Shown here piece after piece: positions 21,861 to 34,454 of a DNA stretch of 64,000 bases. The DNA lies in assembly GCA_014218235.1 (NCBI GenBank), contig CM024755.1, positions 37,840,713 to 37,904,712 of the forward strand, written 5' to 3'. A program made the position numbers and the translations under genes. Below the pieces are notes generated by a model. It worked only from the letters and a program-made list of their open reading frames with translations. It ran no database searches and was not told where the DNA came from. The DNA comes from Colocasia esculenta (Eukaryota; Streptophyta; Magnoliopsida; Alismatales; Araceae). Numbering within the stretch: position 1 is the stretch's first letter; every line of letters starts with the position of its first letter.

Positions 21861-24800
21861 ATGAACAAACATGCCAAAATGCATAATCTCCCTGCTAATG
21901 AAAGGAAAAACGCTGGTGTCTTCATTCCAAATCAAAATGTTAAAATACCAAAATGGGAAGTCATTTCAAAAATAAAACAAAAACCAAAAATAACTCAAGT
22001 GTGGGTCAGAAAAGACTTATTGTTTCTGCTCAAACAAACTGATGGTCCCAACAATGTTTGGGTACCAAAATCTTTTCTCCTCTGATCTGATTTGTCTAGA
22101 AAGGTCATGCACCCAGTTCCAATGTATGGTTTCTTGATAGTGGGTATTCACGACACATGACTGGAGACAGAACAAAGTTCTCATTTTTGATTAAAAATGA
22201 AGGAGGATCTGTCGCTTTTGGAGGTAAAAATAAAGGGAAAATAATTAGATCTAGAAAGGTTGGTAAATCCTCCTCAAACTCAATTGAAAATGTTTTTTTA
22301 GTTGATGGTCTAGACTATAATCTTGTAAGTATAAGTTAATTGTGTGACAAGGGTCACAAGGTTGTTTTTGAATCAGATTTCTGCAAAATAATTGATTCTT
22401 CATCTAAGAAAACAAATTCTTTGGAAAAAGAGAGAACAATGTATACATGATAAATCTTGATAGAAACTTAGCTGAAAACATCTGTTTGGTTTCTAATAAA
22501 AATGAAATTGCATGGACATGGCACAAGAGACTTGGTCATGCAAGTTTAAACACCATAAATAAACTCTTAAGGCTAAATCTAGTTAAAGGACTTCCTAAAT
22601 CTTTTCCAAATGTTGAGAATCAACCTTGTGGGATATGTGCTCAAGGAAAATAATTCAAAAAATCTTTTAAAATTTTCAATGATGTACTTATTTCTAAACC
22701 ACTAGAATTACTTCATATGGACATTTTTGGGCCAACAAGAATTCTTAGTCTTAGTGGCAAACAATATGGATTTGTCATCATTGATGATTTTACTAGATAT
22801 ACTTGGGTTATCTTTCTATCCCACAAAAGTGATGCTTGTCAAGAATTCAGAAAATGTTGTAACACTGCCTTAATGGGATTTTCACATAAAATAAAGTCCA
22901 TTTTGACTGATCATGGGGGAGAATTTGACAACAAGACTTTTTTTGATTTATGCGCTGACTTGAATATTTTCCACAGATTCTCTTCTTCAAGAACTCCAAA
23001 ACAAAATGAAGTTGTGGAAAGAAAAAATAGAACTCTTGTGGAAATGGCAAGGTCCATACTCTTGGAAAGTAAATTGCCCAAATCCTTCTGGGCTGAAGCT
23101 GTGAATACAATAAATCATATTTTAAACAGAGCATTGGTCAGACTAAAAATTAGAAAAAACCTCTATGAACTTTTGAAAAACAAACCCTCTTTGTCTTATT
23201 TTAGAGTTTTTTGTTGCAAATGCTTTGTACATAATAACAATAAAGAAAATCTTGACAAGTCTGATGCTAAAAATTTTGAAACAATTTTCCTTGGTTATTC
23301 TGAAATCTCTAGAGCATATAGAGTTTACATTCTTAAAAATAAAATTGTGAAAGAGTCTCCATATGTAGTCTTTGATGAAAATTCCTATAAATCTGATGAC
23401 TCTACATTCTGCAGGACTCTACAAAATGATGAAGAAGATGACTTCATTGTCGAGTCTTCACCAACCATTGAAGAGCATGAAAATGCATTTGAAAATCTGA
23501 ACAATCCAATATCTACCACAAATAGATCAGGTAATGTTGTTCCAGAACTAAATGAAACTCAAGAGGTAATTCCTGAAACCAAACTCTTAGGAGATCATCC
23601 TATTAAGAATGTGGTTGGTAATTTGCAAGATAGAGTTAGAACTAGATCATCTTTTCAGCATGTAATAAATGAAGACCTATTGGCACTAATCTCCCAGATT
23701 GACCCTAAGTCTATTGATGAAGCTCTAACCTGTGAAAATTTGATTAATGCAATGCATGATGAACTTCATCAATTTAACAGAAATCAAGTATGGGAATTAG
23801 TACCTAGACCTAGTTATCAATCTGTGATTGGCACTAGATGGGTGTTCAGAAATAAATTGAATGAAAATGGACAGGTTGTTATGAATAAAGCTAGACTAGT
23901 TGCCAAGGGGTACAATTAAGAGTTTGACATTGACTTTGAAGAATCATATGCCTCTGTAGCTAGACTAGAAGCTGTGAGAATCTTTCTTACTTTTGCATCA
24001 TCTTTGAAATTTAAAGTTTATCAAATAGATGTAAAAAATGTTTTCTTGAATGGTTACATCAAAGAAAATGCTTTTTGTGGAACAACCACCTGGATTTGAA
24101 AATGAAAAATATTCTGATCATGTTTTCAAACTAAATAAGGTTCTTTATGGTCTTAAGCAAGCTCTAAGAGCTTGGTATGACCGCTTGAGGTCATTTTTGC
24201 TGAATAAAGGATACACAAGAGGTAATGTAGACCAAACCTTATTTACAAGAATTGTCAATAATCAGATTATTGTTGTTCAAATCTATGTTGATGACATAAT
24301 TTTTAGGTCTACAAACAAAGTCTTGTGCACTGAATTTGCTAATCATATGAAAACTAAATTTGAAATGAGTTTAATGGGAGACTTACAATTCTTTTTGGGA
24401 TTGTATGTACATCAAACCAATGAAGGGATATTCATAAGTCAAACAAAGTATGTGAAAGAACTTCTGAAGAGATTTGAATTTCAGCACCTCAAACACTCAA
24501 GCACACCTATGGCAATAAATGTAAGATTAGAGGAAGATTCATCTGGTAAGTCTGTAGATCCAAAGGCCTACAGAGGTATGATTGGCTCTCTACTTTATCT
24601 CACAACCGCTAGACCAAACATTCAATTTAGTGTGTGCATGTGTGCTAGATTTCAAGCCAATCCTAAGGAAAGTCACATGTTATTTGTCAAAAGAATTTTT
24701 AAATATCCTGTTGAAACATGTGAACTTGGAACTTGGTATCCTGCTGGCTGCAAATCTTATTGTGATGCTGATTATGCTGGTTGCAAGCTTGATTGAAAAA

Positions 24801-25192
24801 GTAGTAGTGGCTTGTGTTTATATCTAGATGAATGCCTAATTTCTTGGGCTTCTAAAAAGTAACATTCAGTAGCTCTATCCACTGTAGAGGCTGAATATGT
24901 TGTGGCTAGTTGTTGTGGCACTCAAGTTCTATGGGTGAAACACCAACTCCTAGACTATAATCACAAATTGGGTTGTATTCCTATTCTATGTGATAACACT
25001 AGTGCAATCAATTTGTCTAAAAACCCAATTCAGCATTCACGAACAAAACACATTAAAATAAGGCACCATTTTCTAAGAGATGAGGTTGCTAAGAAATCAT
25101 TTGAGCTTCACTTCATTGAAACTGAAAAACAAGTTGTAGATATTTTCACTAAGCCTCTTTCAGAAAACAGATTTTCATCTTTAAGGAGATAG
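21861..25192 (+). pseudogene. Element B pol (protease-integrase-RT-RNase H)
   Basis: A linker (VWVRKDLLFLLKQTDGPNNV) leads to a protease remnant FLDSGYSRHMTGD. The pre-integrase zinc site is HKRLGHASLN...CGICAQGK, ending at a stop near 22651. The integrase core at 22717 onward has IIDDFTRYTW, LTDHGGEF and VVERKNRTLVEMARS (D, D, E). RT follows: RWVFRNKLNENGQ, a stop at about 23920, a frame change near 24045, and IYVDDIIF. The frame breaks again near 24794, and RNase H is at 24902-25192 (LCDNTSAINLSKNPIQHSR). All copia domains are present in order, but at least five lesions inactivate it. Confidence 0.9.
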
Positions 25193-26255
25193 CTTGGTTT
25201 GTGCAAACTTCCACATCCTTAACATCTTCCATCTCTTTTTACAAATAAAATCTTTGTGTTCTTGCAAATAAAAGCCCTCTTGCTCTTGCAAATAATTTCC
25301 TACTTTTCACATTGCATTGGTATTCTTGGTATATCAAATAGTGATTTGAAGAAAGGTAAGTCAAGCTTGTCTGGACACTTTCACTATGCGTGAGTATATG
25401 TCTCCGCCAAGTATCAAGAACCTTTTATGCAATTGTTGAGGGGGAGTCTTGTCATTCAATAAAATACTCTTGACGGTTCTACTCTCATTTCACTCAATTC
25501 TTCCTTCATCAATAATCTTCATGTTCACCTTGTGAGGGGGAGTTACATGAAAGGGGAAGTCATTGTCAATTCTTCACTCACCTTCTCTTGACACTGGTTG
25601 TCTTTCTTAAACCCCAATTATCAGAATTTTTTAGTCTATGTGCTATTTTTATATGAGAGACTTAAGACATTGAAACTAAACTAATTGTGCATTTAGTTTA
25701 ATTTCAAAGATTCAATTTCATATCAAGGTTGTGCCATCTTAATGCTGAATATCTTTAAAATGATTTGCAAAACACTTGTAGGCACATGAGTGGCATTAAT
25801 GTTTAACATGTGCAAGTTTAAGCTTCATTTTTACCACATGTTAAGAATAATTTCTCTACATTCACAGTTATGACTTTTCTAGTCAAAGCAAACATAATCC
25901 TACAGAACATTAAAAGAAAATGAACAACAATCTGGAAAGATACAAACAGAGCAATATAAATTCTTGAACCATTGAGTAACCGGGCCATCTCACCTAAAAA
26001 GTGATTTGTCTCATGTCAGAAAGTGGAAAACAAAATTTTAAACTCTGTATAAGATAATGAAAGTTAAACCACTGAGTAATCAGGAGGTCTTACATCTGAT
26101 AAATGTGATCTCTTACACTAAAAAGTGAGATTTAACTAATTTATTCTTATATTTCTTTTCCAGTAAAAATGAAAGGAACTTCCAATAGACATGACAGAAA
26201 AGCTCAAAACCTGAATAAAGTTCATGCATACTGAGTTTACACCTATTATTCTACA
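25193..26255 (+). other. Post-pol non-coding region of element B
   Basis: No reading frame of note. It is similar to element C around 52950-53130, including TGGACACTTTCACTATGCG and GTATATGTCTCCGCCAAGTA. It carries repeated polypurine-like GAGGGGGAG runs (about 25437 and 25534) and two CACTGAGTAAT/CATTGAGTAAC segments. It is cut by the LINE, so any extra ORF and the 3' LTR of B lie beyond the window. Confidence 0.6.
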
Positions 26256-28687
26256 TTTTTTTTCATCAAAAATCTAGTGGGTCAGGGACCAGGAGAGTGC
26301 ACCCCATCCCAAAGAGAAGAGATGTTCTCACTCCACCAGGCGATCAACCAGAGGACATATTTATATTTCTGAAAAATAACAAGATACACCCGGCGCCAAA
26401 TATGAAAGGACATCCAGAAAAAATAAATAGCATACACCCGAGCTCCGACAACCAAAAAGAGTAAGAGAAGAACAACCTATCTAGAGTCTCTGCTTAAAGC
26501 TTGGAAGCCCAGCTTTATCAATGATCAAAGCACCCCTAGCAGCAGTTGGTAGATCACCAAGAGATAAAAAAAACCGAGTTCCTAAGAGTAATATAGGCCT
26601 GAGAAGCAAGGGAATCAGCCACCTGATTCTCCTCTCTTAAGGTATGCACAATCTTTGGTTTGAGAGTCTGCAACATGTGACATATACCCTGCCACCAAGG
26701 AATGACTGCCCAGTGAAGTAACATACCATCGGTGATAGCCTTGACAAGAAGGGTCGAATCTGAATACAAAATAGAAACATTAAGATGCCTTTCCATAGAC
26801 AACCTAAGTCCATCGTGAATAGCATTGGTCTCTACAATAAGACTGTTCCCAGTACCATAAAAGAAAGCAAAACCACAAACAAAATTGCCATTATGATCCC
26901 TGAAGCAGCCACCACAACCGCAAATACTCGGGTTTCCTTTACAAGCGCCATCCACATTAAGATTGTAGTTGTTCACAGGGGGATTCCATCTAACCAATAT
27001 AGGAGCTCGTAATGTAATATCGGCTTTAACATTAAAATCCTTAAGAATATCAGCTTGGCCCAAAGAAATAGGGCGATTGAACTTTAGACTATCCAAAATC
27101 TTTCTTGCATGCATCAAAATCTTATGCTTGATATTATCCAGAGACATAAGAATCCATTCCATGCGAACCGTGCACCTGAATTTCCAAATCCTCCACAACA
27201 TAATAATGGTAATAATCAGACCAGTGAAATGGAAAGCAGATTTCAGATTGGTGTTGGTAAGAACACTCCACACCTAATAGTAACAAGATCACTATGGTTA
27301 ATCTTATTACTAAGAAGAGGTGCAATCCAACTCCACAACTCAGTTGTGATATCACTAGAAATGAAAAGATGGTCCAACGTTTCTTGCTCAGGGGACTTGC
27401 AACACACACATTTGGACACCAGTGGAATCCCACAATCAGCAACTCTAGAGTCTACCTGAACCACTATGTGAAGAAGCTTCCAAACGAACATGGCAGCACG
27501 AGAAGGTATAGCATGGTGCCATACTTTCATCCAAGTACTTCTGCTCACTCCCGGATTAGAAACAAGATGGTAGGCAGATTTGACGCTGAAAACACCCTTA
27601 GCATTACCAGTCCAAATAAATTCATCAGGATTATGAGATAAACTATTCTGAACATGCTGACGGGTAACACCCATCCAGCTCTAAACCATGTGGTTATCAT
27701 GCACAGTCATGTCTTTAACCAAAATTTTAGGCCATTGATGATCATTAGGAAATCTGTTCCTGAACTCCTGCATAATGGTTTTATCGCCAATCCAGATGTC
27801 CTTGAAGAAGTCTACATAAGACCCATCACCCCCCCCCCATCCACCTGGTGTTAGCAAGAACCAACTCTTTAGCTTGAGAAAAGACTTTCTTGGTAATGCC
27901 AATGGGGAAAGGAGTAGAAATATCAGTGAGATGATGTTGTTTAAGAAATCTTTGTTTAGCATAAAGAAACCACAACGAGTTGCCATGTAAAATATTCCAG
28001 ATTTGCTTAGCCGCCAAAGCAACCTATAGAGTTTCCAAATTTCTAAAGTTTTGTCCACCTTCCACATAAGGTTTCTACATGTGTGCCCACGCCACCCAAT
28101 GCCTTCTGTGATTGCCATTAGTGCCCTGCCAAAAAAAGTTTGCACAGAGACTATCATTCCGCTTACAAATCTTTTTAGGAATATAAGTAGAACTGGCCAA
28201 GTAAATGGGAAGACTCAAAAGAACTGATCTGAAAAGGACTGCCCGCCCAGCTTGAGATAAAATTTTCTATCTCCACCCAGAAAGTTTGTTGGTAATATTA
28301 TCCACCATAAATTTGAAATCATTAACCTTGAGTCTTCCAGGTTTAATTGGAACCCCCAAATATCTCATACTACCTTGGTGTTTCCTGTACCCTGTAAGGT
28401 TATGAATGCGAGACGCCAAAACAGGAGGAGCTTTAGCAGAGATTTGAAAACAGCTTTTCCTAGCATTCACTTGCTAACCAGAACTCAGTTCATATTTATG
28501 CAGGAACTTAAGAAATTGTTTCACATTAGTGGTCCCAGCATTCATAAACACCAAAGTATCATCTGTATATAATAAGTGAGAAACCTTCAGACATCTTCGC
28601 GGGCTGCTGTAGTGCTTGATTTACCCATTAACAAACAAACTCCGAAGACCTCTGCTAAGTACTTTAGAGGCGATGATAAAAAGAATA
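26256..28687 (-). mobile_element. L1-type LINE, truncated by element D
   Basis: Minus-strand fragment with the 3' end at 26256-26263 (T8 on plus, a short A tail), a 3' UTR, and the C-terminal half of ORF2. The left end interrupts element B. At 28688 the RT sequence breaks exactly at the TG of element D's LTR, so D inserted into the LINE. The 5' part should lie right of the window. Confidence 0.8.
26554..28687 (-). pseudogene. LINE ORF2 C-terminal half (RT, zinc-binding domain, RNase H)
   Basis: From the 28687 side: RT palm with SKVLSRGL, PRRCLKVSHLLYTDDTLVF (YxDD box) and MRYLGVPIKPGRLKV. A region with DFFKDIWIGDKTIMQEF follows. The zinc-binding RT-associated domain at 27674-27243 has WTGNAKGVFSVKSAYHLV and CVCCKSPEQETLDHLF. 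The RNase H domain at 27273-26554 has LNVDGACKGNP, VETNAIHDGL, YSDSTLLVKA and NQVADSLASQ. Frames shift between blocks and stops occur (for example near 28470 and 28623), so it is dead. This architecture is typical of plant L1 elements encoding an RNase H. Confidence 0.85.
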
Positions 28688-28712
28688 TGTTGGATCGAAA
28701 TGGCTGAGAAAC

Positions 28713-28928
28713 AGTCCTAGAGGGGGGTGAATAGGACTTTTTATCTTTTTAGATTTCTTCTGAAAAAACACAACACTAAATAGATATGTTAGTACTAAGT
28801 GTGGTGTATGTGATTTAAGTGTAAACTTGGCGGAAACAATCACACAAAGAAATGCACAAGGGATTTATCCTGGTTCAGCCCTTCCCACATGGAAGTCCTA
28901 CATCCAGTCCTCAAGCCAACCACTTGAG
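28713..28928 (-). other. Leader RNA hairpins of LTR D
   Basis: C-loop hairpin with perfect arms AGTCCTA/TAGGACT (28713-28738) around a GAGGGGGGTGAA loop on the plus strand. CCTGGTTC (28869-28876), stem B with CTTCC/GGAAG arms (28877-28898), linker TACATCCAGT, and stem A CTCAAG/CTTGAG (28910-28928). Stem sequences are unlike those of B and C, yet paired. Confidence 0.7.
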
Positions 28929-29437
28929 ATTTCACTAAACTGCCAACAACTTGGCCTTCTCTCACCCTTGAGAGGAATTACAAAACCCACTTGCTCCCAA
29001 GCAAGTCTTCCCTAAATAGGGGTACAAACACTGCCTTTCACAAGGCCTTCCCTTCACAGGAGGGGTAAAGCAGAACAGAACTTCTACAAGAATTACAACA
29101 GAAATAGAGAATTAAACACTTGTGTGTTTGCCTCAAAATTGAGCACAAAACACACACAAACTCCAACAGGATTGAAGGATCAAGAGGTTAAGCAAAATCC
29201 CAATTGAAGCAACTTGGGTGGACTTGAAGACAGTAGCAAATTACAACTGCCACCCAATACACAGAACTTCAGAAGAAGACTTTCTGAAGTGAGGCTCTCA
29301 GACTGTAGCTTAGCAGGAAGGCTTTTGAGAGAGGGAGAGCTTGAAGGGTTCGAATGAAGCTTTCAAGAGAATTGACTTGAATGTATGTGGTCTCTGTGTA
29401 TTTCTTGTCTCTTTTTTTGTTGTTCTCTCTTCTTCTT

Positions 29438-29447
29438 CTTTTATAAT
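29438..29447 (-). promoter_or_regulatory. TATA-like box of LTR D
   Basis: Minus-strand GATTATAAAAG, between the U3 array and the leader hairpins in element sense. Confidence 0.5.
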
Positions 29448-30282
29448 CTTTAAAAATATAGCCGCTTGAAGGAGATAGCCGTTTGAAGCTTGGTGGCTGT
29501 TTGCAAGTTAGCCGTTGGAAGAGAGTTTCTGGGATCCTTTGGATCTTGAAGGCTTTGTCCAGAAGGTCTTGAAATTTGCATCTTTCCAAGGTCTTCAGAA
29601 TAGGAGCAGTTGTCACAGATAGAAGATAAGCTCTTGTAGACTGAGCTGGGAACAACCCATGTTAAACATGTGCTCCGATTAATGCCTGTTGCAAAGACAA
29701 GACAAGGACAAGCATATCTCCATACCTTTGTGGTAGGGGGTCAGTTTGAGTACAACAGACAGTATGGAACCTAGTATTCTCAATCTTTTTAGAAAATAGA
29801 GCAGACAGACAAAAAGTTAAAGTATGGGTCTGTCAGTGGTAGGTGAGATGGTCAGATGCCATGCGTCTGAGATTTTCATAAATGCTTTATGTCTCATGAA
29901 GGATAAAGGACATCAAGACTGTAAAACTCAAAAAAGATATTTCAGAGAAATGTTTTGCAGAGATGAATAATTTGAATATACTATGTTCTGTCAGAGAACT
30001 ATATTAAAATATTAATCTTCTAAGATTTTAGTAAGATATGTTAGGCAATAGGCAATTTGCCAATAAATTATGTCTAAGATGTTTAAGAATCAGAAAAGGA
30101 TTTTATAAACTTAAAGACAGATAGAATTGACAAGGTATAAGTACAAATCTGACAGTGAAGTCGAATGCAATAGAACAGGTGATTCGACTCAAGAAATAGG
30201 CATGATTCGAATTCAAGAAGAATAAGGTAATTCGACTATAGTAGTGAAGACATCAATTGAATGTAGTGTTAAAAGGCAACAT

Positions 30283-30660
30283 TCGGCTGTATGAGTCGAA
30301 GTCGTGAGTCGAATACAATGTAAAGCACATTCGACTGTGTGAGTCGAATGTTATGAATCGAATACAGTGTAAAGGACATTCGACTGTGTGAGTCGAAGTC
30401 ATGAATCGAATACAGTGTAAAGGACATTCGACTGTGTGAGTCGAAGTCATGAATCGAATACAGTGTAAAGAACATTCGACTGTGTGAGTCGAATGTTATG
30501 AATCGAATACAGTGTAAAGGACATTTGATTGTGTGAGTCGAATGTTATGAATCGAATAGAGTGTAAAGGACATTCGACTGTGTGAGTCGAATGTTATGAA
30601 TCGAATACAGTGTAAAGGACATTCGACTATGTGAGTCGAATGCTATGTAAAATTGTGGAC
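30283..30660 (-). repeat. 48-49-bp tandem array in U3 of LTR D
   Basis: Seven or more units starting at 30329, 30378, 30426, 30474, 30523, 30572 and 30621. Each unit has the inverted repeat ATTCGAC-TGTGTGA-GTCGAAT, or the variant GTCGAAGTC, plus ATGAATCGAATACAGTGTAA. Isolated copies continue to about 30160. Confidence 0.92.
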
Positions 30661-30923
30661 TTAGAAAAAATTCACAAGTCTTGTGACTGAGTTTCTGAAG
30701 GAGTCGGATACAGTGTAGTCAAAGACATCAGTCGGATTCAGTAGGCTATAGATTCAGATTCTGTGGCCTTAGAAATTTTTGAGTGTTCATGAATTTTTAT
30801 CTGTATAGAATTTTGTGATACATTTGGTATAAAACACATATTTAAAGATTTGTCATAGAAAAAATAATATTCATAGAAATTTATAAAATTCTTTAAATTT
30901 CTTAGAGGTAGTTGCTCAACTAT

Positions 30924-30936
30924 TCTCCCCCTTTTT
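30924..30936 (-). other. Polypurine tract of element D
   Basis: Minus-strand AAAAAGGGGGAGA five bases from the LTR edge. A second similar run lies at 31065-31075, about 140 bases upstream in element sense. Confidence 0.85.
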
Positions 30937-31190
30937 GTTAATGACAAAAATCTTTAAATGGATTAGGCAAACTATGCTTTTATACCTTTTCTCATATAAA
31001 TTTCTTCTATACCTATACTTCAATCTTTAGATAGTTAGTAGGAAGCTAAATTTCGGCTACCTTTTCTCCCCCTTTGTGCCATTAACATAAAGGATAGCAA
31101 AACAGGAAAATGCTGTCACAGATAAAGAGAGTACAAATTGTATAAAAACATACTATATTCATAGGGCATAAAAAAAATAAAATTTAATGT
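30937..31190 (-). other. 3' untranslated region of element D
   Basis: AT-rich, no gene, with the second polypurine-like run at 31065-31075. Confidence 0.6.
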
Positions 31191-34100
31191 TCAGGGCTTA
31201 ACAGAACTGGGTAGATAGAGGGAACGGGGAATCATAGCCAAAAATGGCTGGATGAGTTCCCAAAGCTTCAACTCATTTTTGACAAAGGAGTTGTCAAACA
31301 GTTCACCATCAACATTGTAAGTTGGATTGGTGGAGGGTAATTTCTTAATAGACTTGATGTGGCGCCTTCTGAACCAAGCAACTTTGTGATGAAATTTGTC
31401 TAAGTCGAATCGCACTTTGAGGGGAACAAACTGTTTGGTAGCGGCCAGAGTGAGAAACTCATGAAGAGTGATATTCCAGTAGAGACCATTTGAGATAGCT
31501 GCATCTTTGGCTTGATAATAGTACATGTACCTCTGAGCCCATCTGAGACCTAGATGCTTTCTCAAATCCATGAGACTCTTAGAGTGAAATTCATTGAGGG
31601 ATAGTCTCAACCTCTGGCATTGAGAACTGTAGGAAGGATAAGCTGCTTCCCATTGTTCAGGATTGAACCTCTCAGATTCAGCAAAGCTTAACCGAAGATC
31701 AAGGAGATGCTTATGGAACTTGAACATCTGGAGGAAAATAAACCTCCGAAAACTGAGCTTGGACTTATATTTGATCTTGAATCTGGTGGCAATCTAGATG
31801 AATCTATTGAAGAGGGTTTCGGCAAAAGCACCTCTGTAGGAGACTGCTCCTACAAGGGGAGGATGGAGTCCTGAAGGCACTGCCACAGACATGGAGGGAA
31901 CAACTTCCCTTTGGCCTCTTAGAAAATTTTCATATTGGCCCTTGGACACATCATGCAGGCCTAACTTGAACCTTTCATAGTTGAAGGCTCTCATAGCTGT
32001 GTACTTGGCCTGAGACTCCCGGAGATGAGTGGCAAAAAGAGCATGAAATCTGAGGGAGAGGTGGTGTTCAACTGTCAGGTAGTGGCTCCTGGATTGGGCT
32101 TCTTGAAATCTACTTGCCTCCTTTAGATAGAGAACAACAAATTCTTGAGGAGTGAGGCCGTGACTCTTTTGGGAAATAAATTGGAGATCTGAAGTAGAGA
32201 GTTGGGAGGTTTTGATCAACACAGGAAGCCAGTGTTCAAAAGTAAAACCTGGCAGGTTATGGATTTCAAGAAATGCTCTTATTGACAAATATTCTCTGAA
32301 CAAATTCATGGTTTGATCAGAGTGATGAACAAAAGCATACAAGAATGGGGGAAGTAACAATGAGGGTTTATCTCCTATTCTCGGTCCATGAGAGGCTGGA
32401 AGATGGATACTGGGAAGTATTTCAACTAGCTGAAGGAGGATGTTCTGGGAACCAAGTTTGGAAGCAGTGGGTAGAGAGGAGAAAAAATGTGGTGGTTGGG
32501 TGGAAAGATTGATTGTTATTTCCTTGAGGGGTTTGGGTTGGTGTTTCATTGGATAAATGGAAAACTTTACATTTTGAAGAAATGGATCTACTGGAATGAA
32601 TATTGAAGGGAGATTAGGAGAAGATACTTCAGGAACTAAAGTTGAAGGAGCAGTAGATTGTGGTACAGATGAAATAGTCTCAGTAGGAAGGGTAACTGGT
32701 GGAGCAGGTGGAGAGGGAGGCCTAGATGGAGGAACAGGAAGGACAGGGTTACCATTTTTGACTAACCTTCTCTTTACTTTCCTCTTGAAAGGTTGGAGCT
32801 CTCGGGAGGACTCAAGAGGTCTCTTGGCCTGGGGAACTTCTTCAACTGCTGCCACTCCTATTGGTTGCTGGTTAGCCACAGACTCTTGTTGCTGCACAAC
32901 TGGAGGTTCAAAAACTACTACTGCTAACTGAGCCTGCTGCTCAGTAGGCTGCTCATCTTTCTGCTGTTGGGAGTCAATTGACATAGGTTGTTGCTCAACC
33001 TGGATTTCTGGACCTTCTTCTACAACAACTGATTGCTTACTAACAGGGTCCTCAGGGTGTTGTGGGTCTTGAGCATGTGCTTCTTCTTCTTCTTGCTGCT
33101 ATGAGGAAGTTGGCCCTGATGGCCTGGAGGTACCCTATTGGCACACAAACTGAAGCATAAGATCCTTGATCTGCTTAACCTCATCAGCCAAACTATCAAA
33201 CTTCACATCAATTAACTCCACTTGCATCTGGAGAACAGATAAGTTCTCATGCTGCTTTCTAACAAGCTCTAAGAGGGTGCTAAGGCTATTACTGCTCTCC
33301 CCCTGAGACCTTGGCCGGGTCTCAAGCTGAGAAGGGGAGAAGGAAGACTCTCTTTCCTCAAAAGTATGCTCCATGGGAAAGACTGGAACATCTTCAGAGA
33401 CAACTCCTTTGCCTCTGAGGTTTCTTAAGACTACATTTATTGTATCTGAAGGAGCATCTGGCTCTGGAAGAGAAGAGGAAGCAATATTCTGAACTTCTGG
33501 CTGAACATCTTGATGAGAAACTTGTTGGGCTTCTTGTTGAACTACTTGCTCAGTTAACTGTACTGGAACCTCAGGGATCACTGGTACTACAGGGGCTTCA
33601 ATTCTGACATTTGGTGCTGGAACAACTTGTGTGAGTAGAGATACAAGGGGTTCATCAGGGAAAATATCATGCTCACACTCAGGCACAGAGTCTTTAAACC
33701 ACAGATTTTGCTTCTTACCTACCAAGGAGTAGTGACTCCTTCTGAGAGTAAAGATGCCAATTTTCTCTTTTGTGCCAACAAACAATTCACCAGACAGATC
33801 TACTAAAAATTTTTGGAAAATAAAAGTAAGCAGGGATCCATAAGGGAGGGATTCCTGCAAATCCTTTGAAGTAATCATCTTTTCCAAAATTACTGCTGGC
33901 AGATTCACCTTGTGCCTCTGAACTACCCAAAACAAGAGGTTCCCATCTCTTGCAGTAATGGAGGAGTAAGTACCTGCTCTAGGGGTGATGATGTTGGTGA
34001 TTATTGAATGGGTCAATCTCTTCTCAGCAGATAACTCATTGACCTGAAGTCCTCTTTTGCAAAGGGTCCCCAAACTTCCAATAATCCCCAACTTTTGCTT

Positions 34101-34454
34101 TTCAAGGGGAATAAACTCACTGAGACATTGACCAAAATTTGGGCAATCCAACAATTCTACCAAATGCTCTTCAGATATAGTAATCTTAGTGCCCTTGACA
34201 TATCCAACTATAGTATTGCCCGATGACACTTGGAGAGAAGCATAAAAAGATCTAATAGCACTTACTACAAAGGGCTTGGAAATTTGATAGAGTTTGGTCC
34301 AACCCATGGCATTAAGGGTCTCTTCTACCAAAGAAAGACTGCCATTCAAATGAGAGAACTCTACTGATTTTCCAGAATAGATGGGGATCTTAGACAAACG
34401 CTGGAGTTGGTCAGGGGTTAGCTGAACGGACTCTTGAACCCTAGGAGATGCCAT
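31191..34454 (-). pseudogene. Element D extra ORF (plant transposon-protein-like)
   Basis: One frame of about 1,088 codons from ATG 34454 (MASPRVQESV) to 31191, broken only by in-frame stops near 33135, near 33100 and at 31794. Residues about 60-230 hold the recognisable region: FVVSAIRSFYASL, GYVKGTKITIS, NIITPRAGTYSSIT, LPYGSLLTFIFQKF. It resembles the 'putative plant transposon protein' domain. An acidic, Gln/Val/Pro-rich linker follows, then a basic stretch KRKVKRRLVK (possible nuclear signal) and an alpha-helical C-terminal half with WEAAYPSYSSQCQRL and WAQRYMYYYQAKDAA, shared with element A. No transmembrane segment seen. Function unknown. Confidence 0.75.

Larger units (their letters stand above)
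4653..26255 (+). mobile_element. Element B: interrupted Sirevirus-like copia element
   Basis: 5' LTR (4653-5908 plus 19323-19682), primer-binding site, gag and pol on the plus strand, followed by about 1 kb of 3' non-coding DNA that is cut at 26256 by a LINE. Element A (5909-19322) splits the 5' LTR. The left flank is GTGAT (4648-4652); the right copy and 3' LTR are outside the window. LTR termini, GTCGAC repeats, gag sequence and the post-pol region show B is a close relative of element C. Coding regions contain many stops and at least four frame changes. Confidence 0.85.
28688..30918 (-). repeat. 3' LTR of element D (2231 bp)
   Basis: Plus-strand ends TGTTGGATCGAAATGG...GTTGCTCA, giving TG...CA ends, with a polypurine tract immediately to the right. 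It includes leader hairpins, a TATA box and the ATTCGAC/GTCGAAT array. The partner LTR is outside the window. Confidence 0.85.

Noticed and set aside
30283..30660. CRISPR-like regular repeats (also 7080-7620 and 18355-18900)
   Set aside because: Units are contiguous with no unique spacers, lie inside plant LTRs, and have no cas genes.
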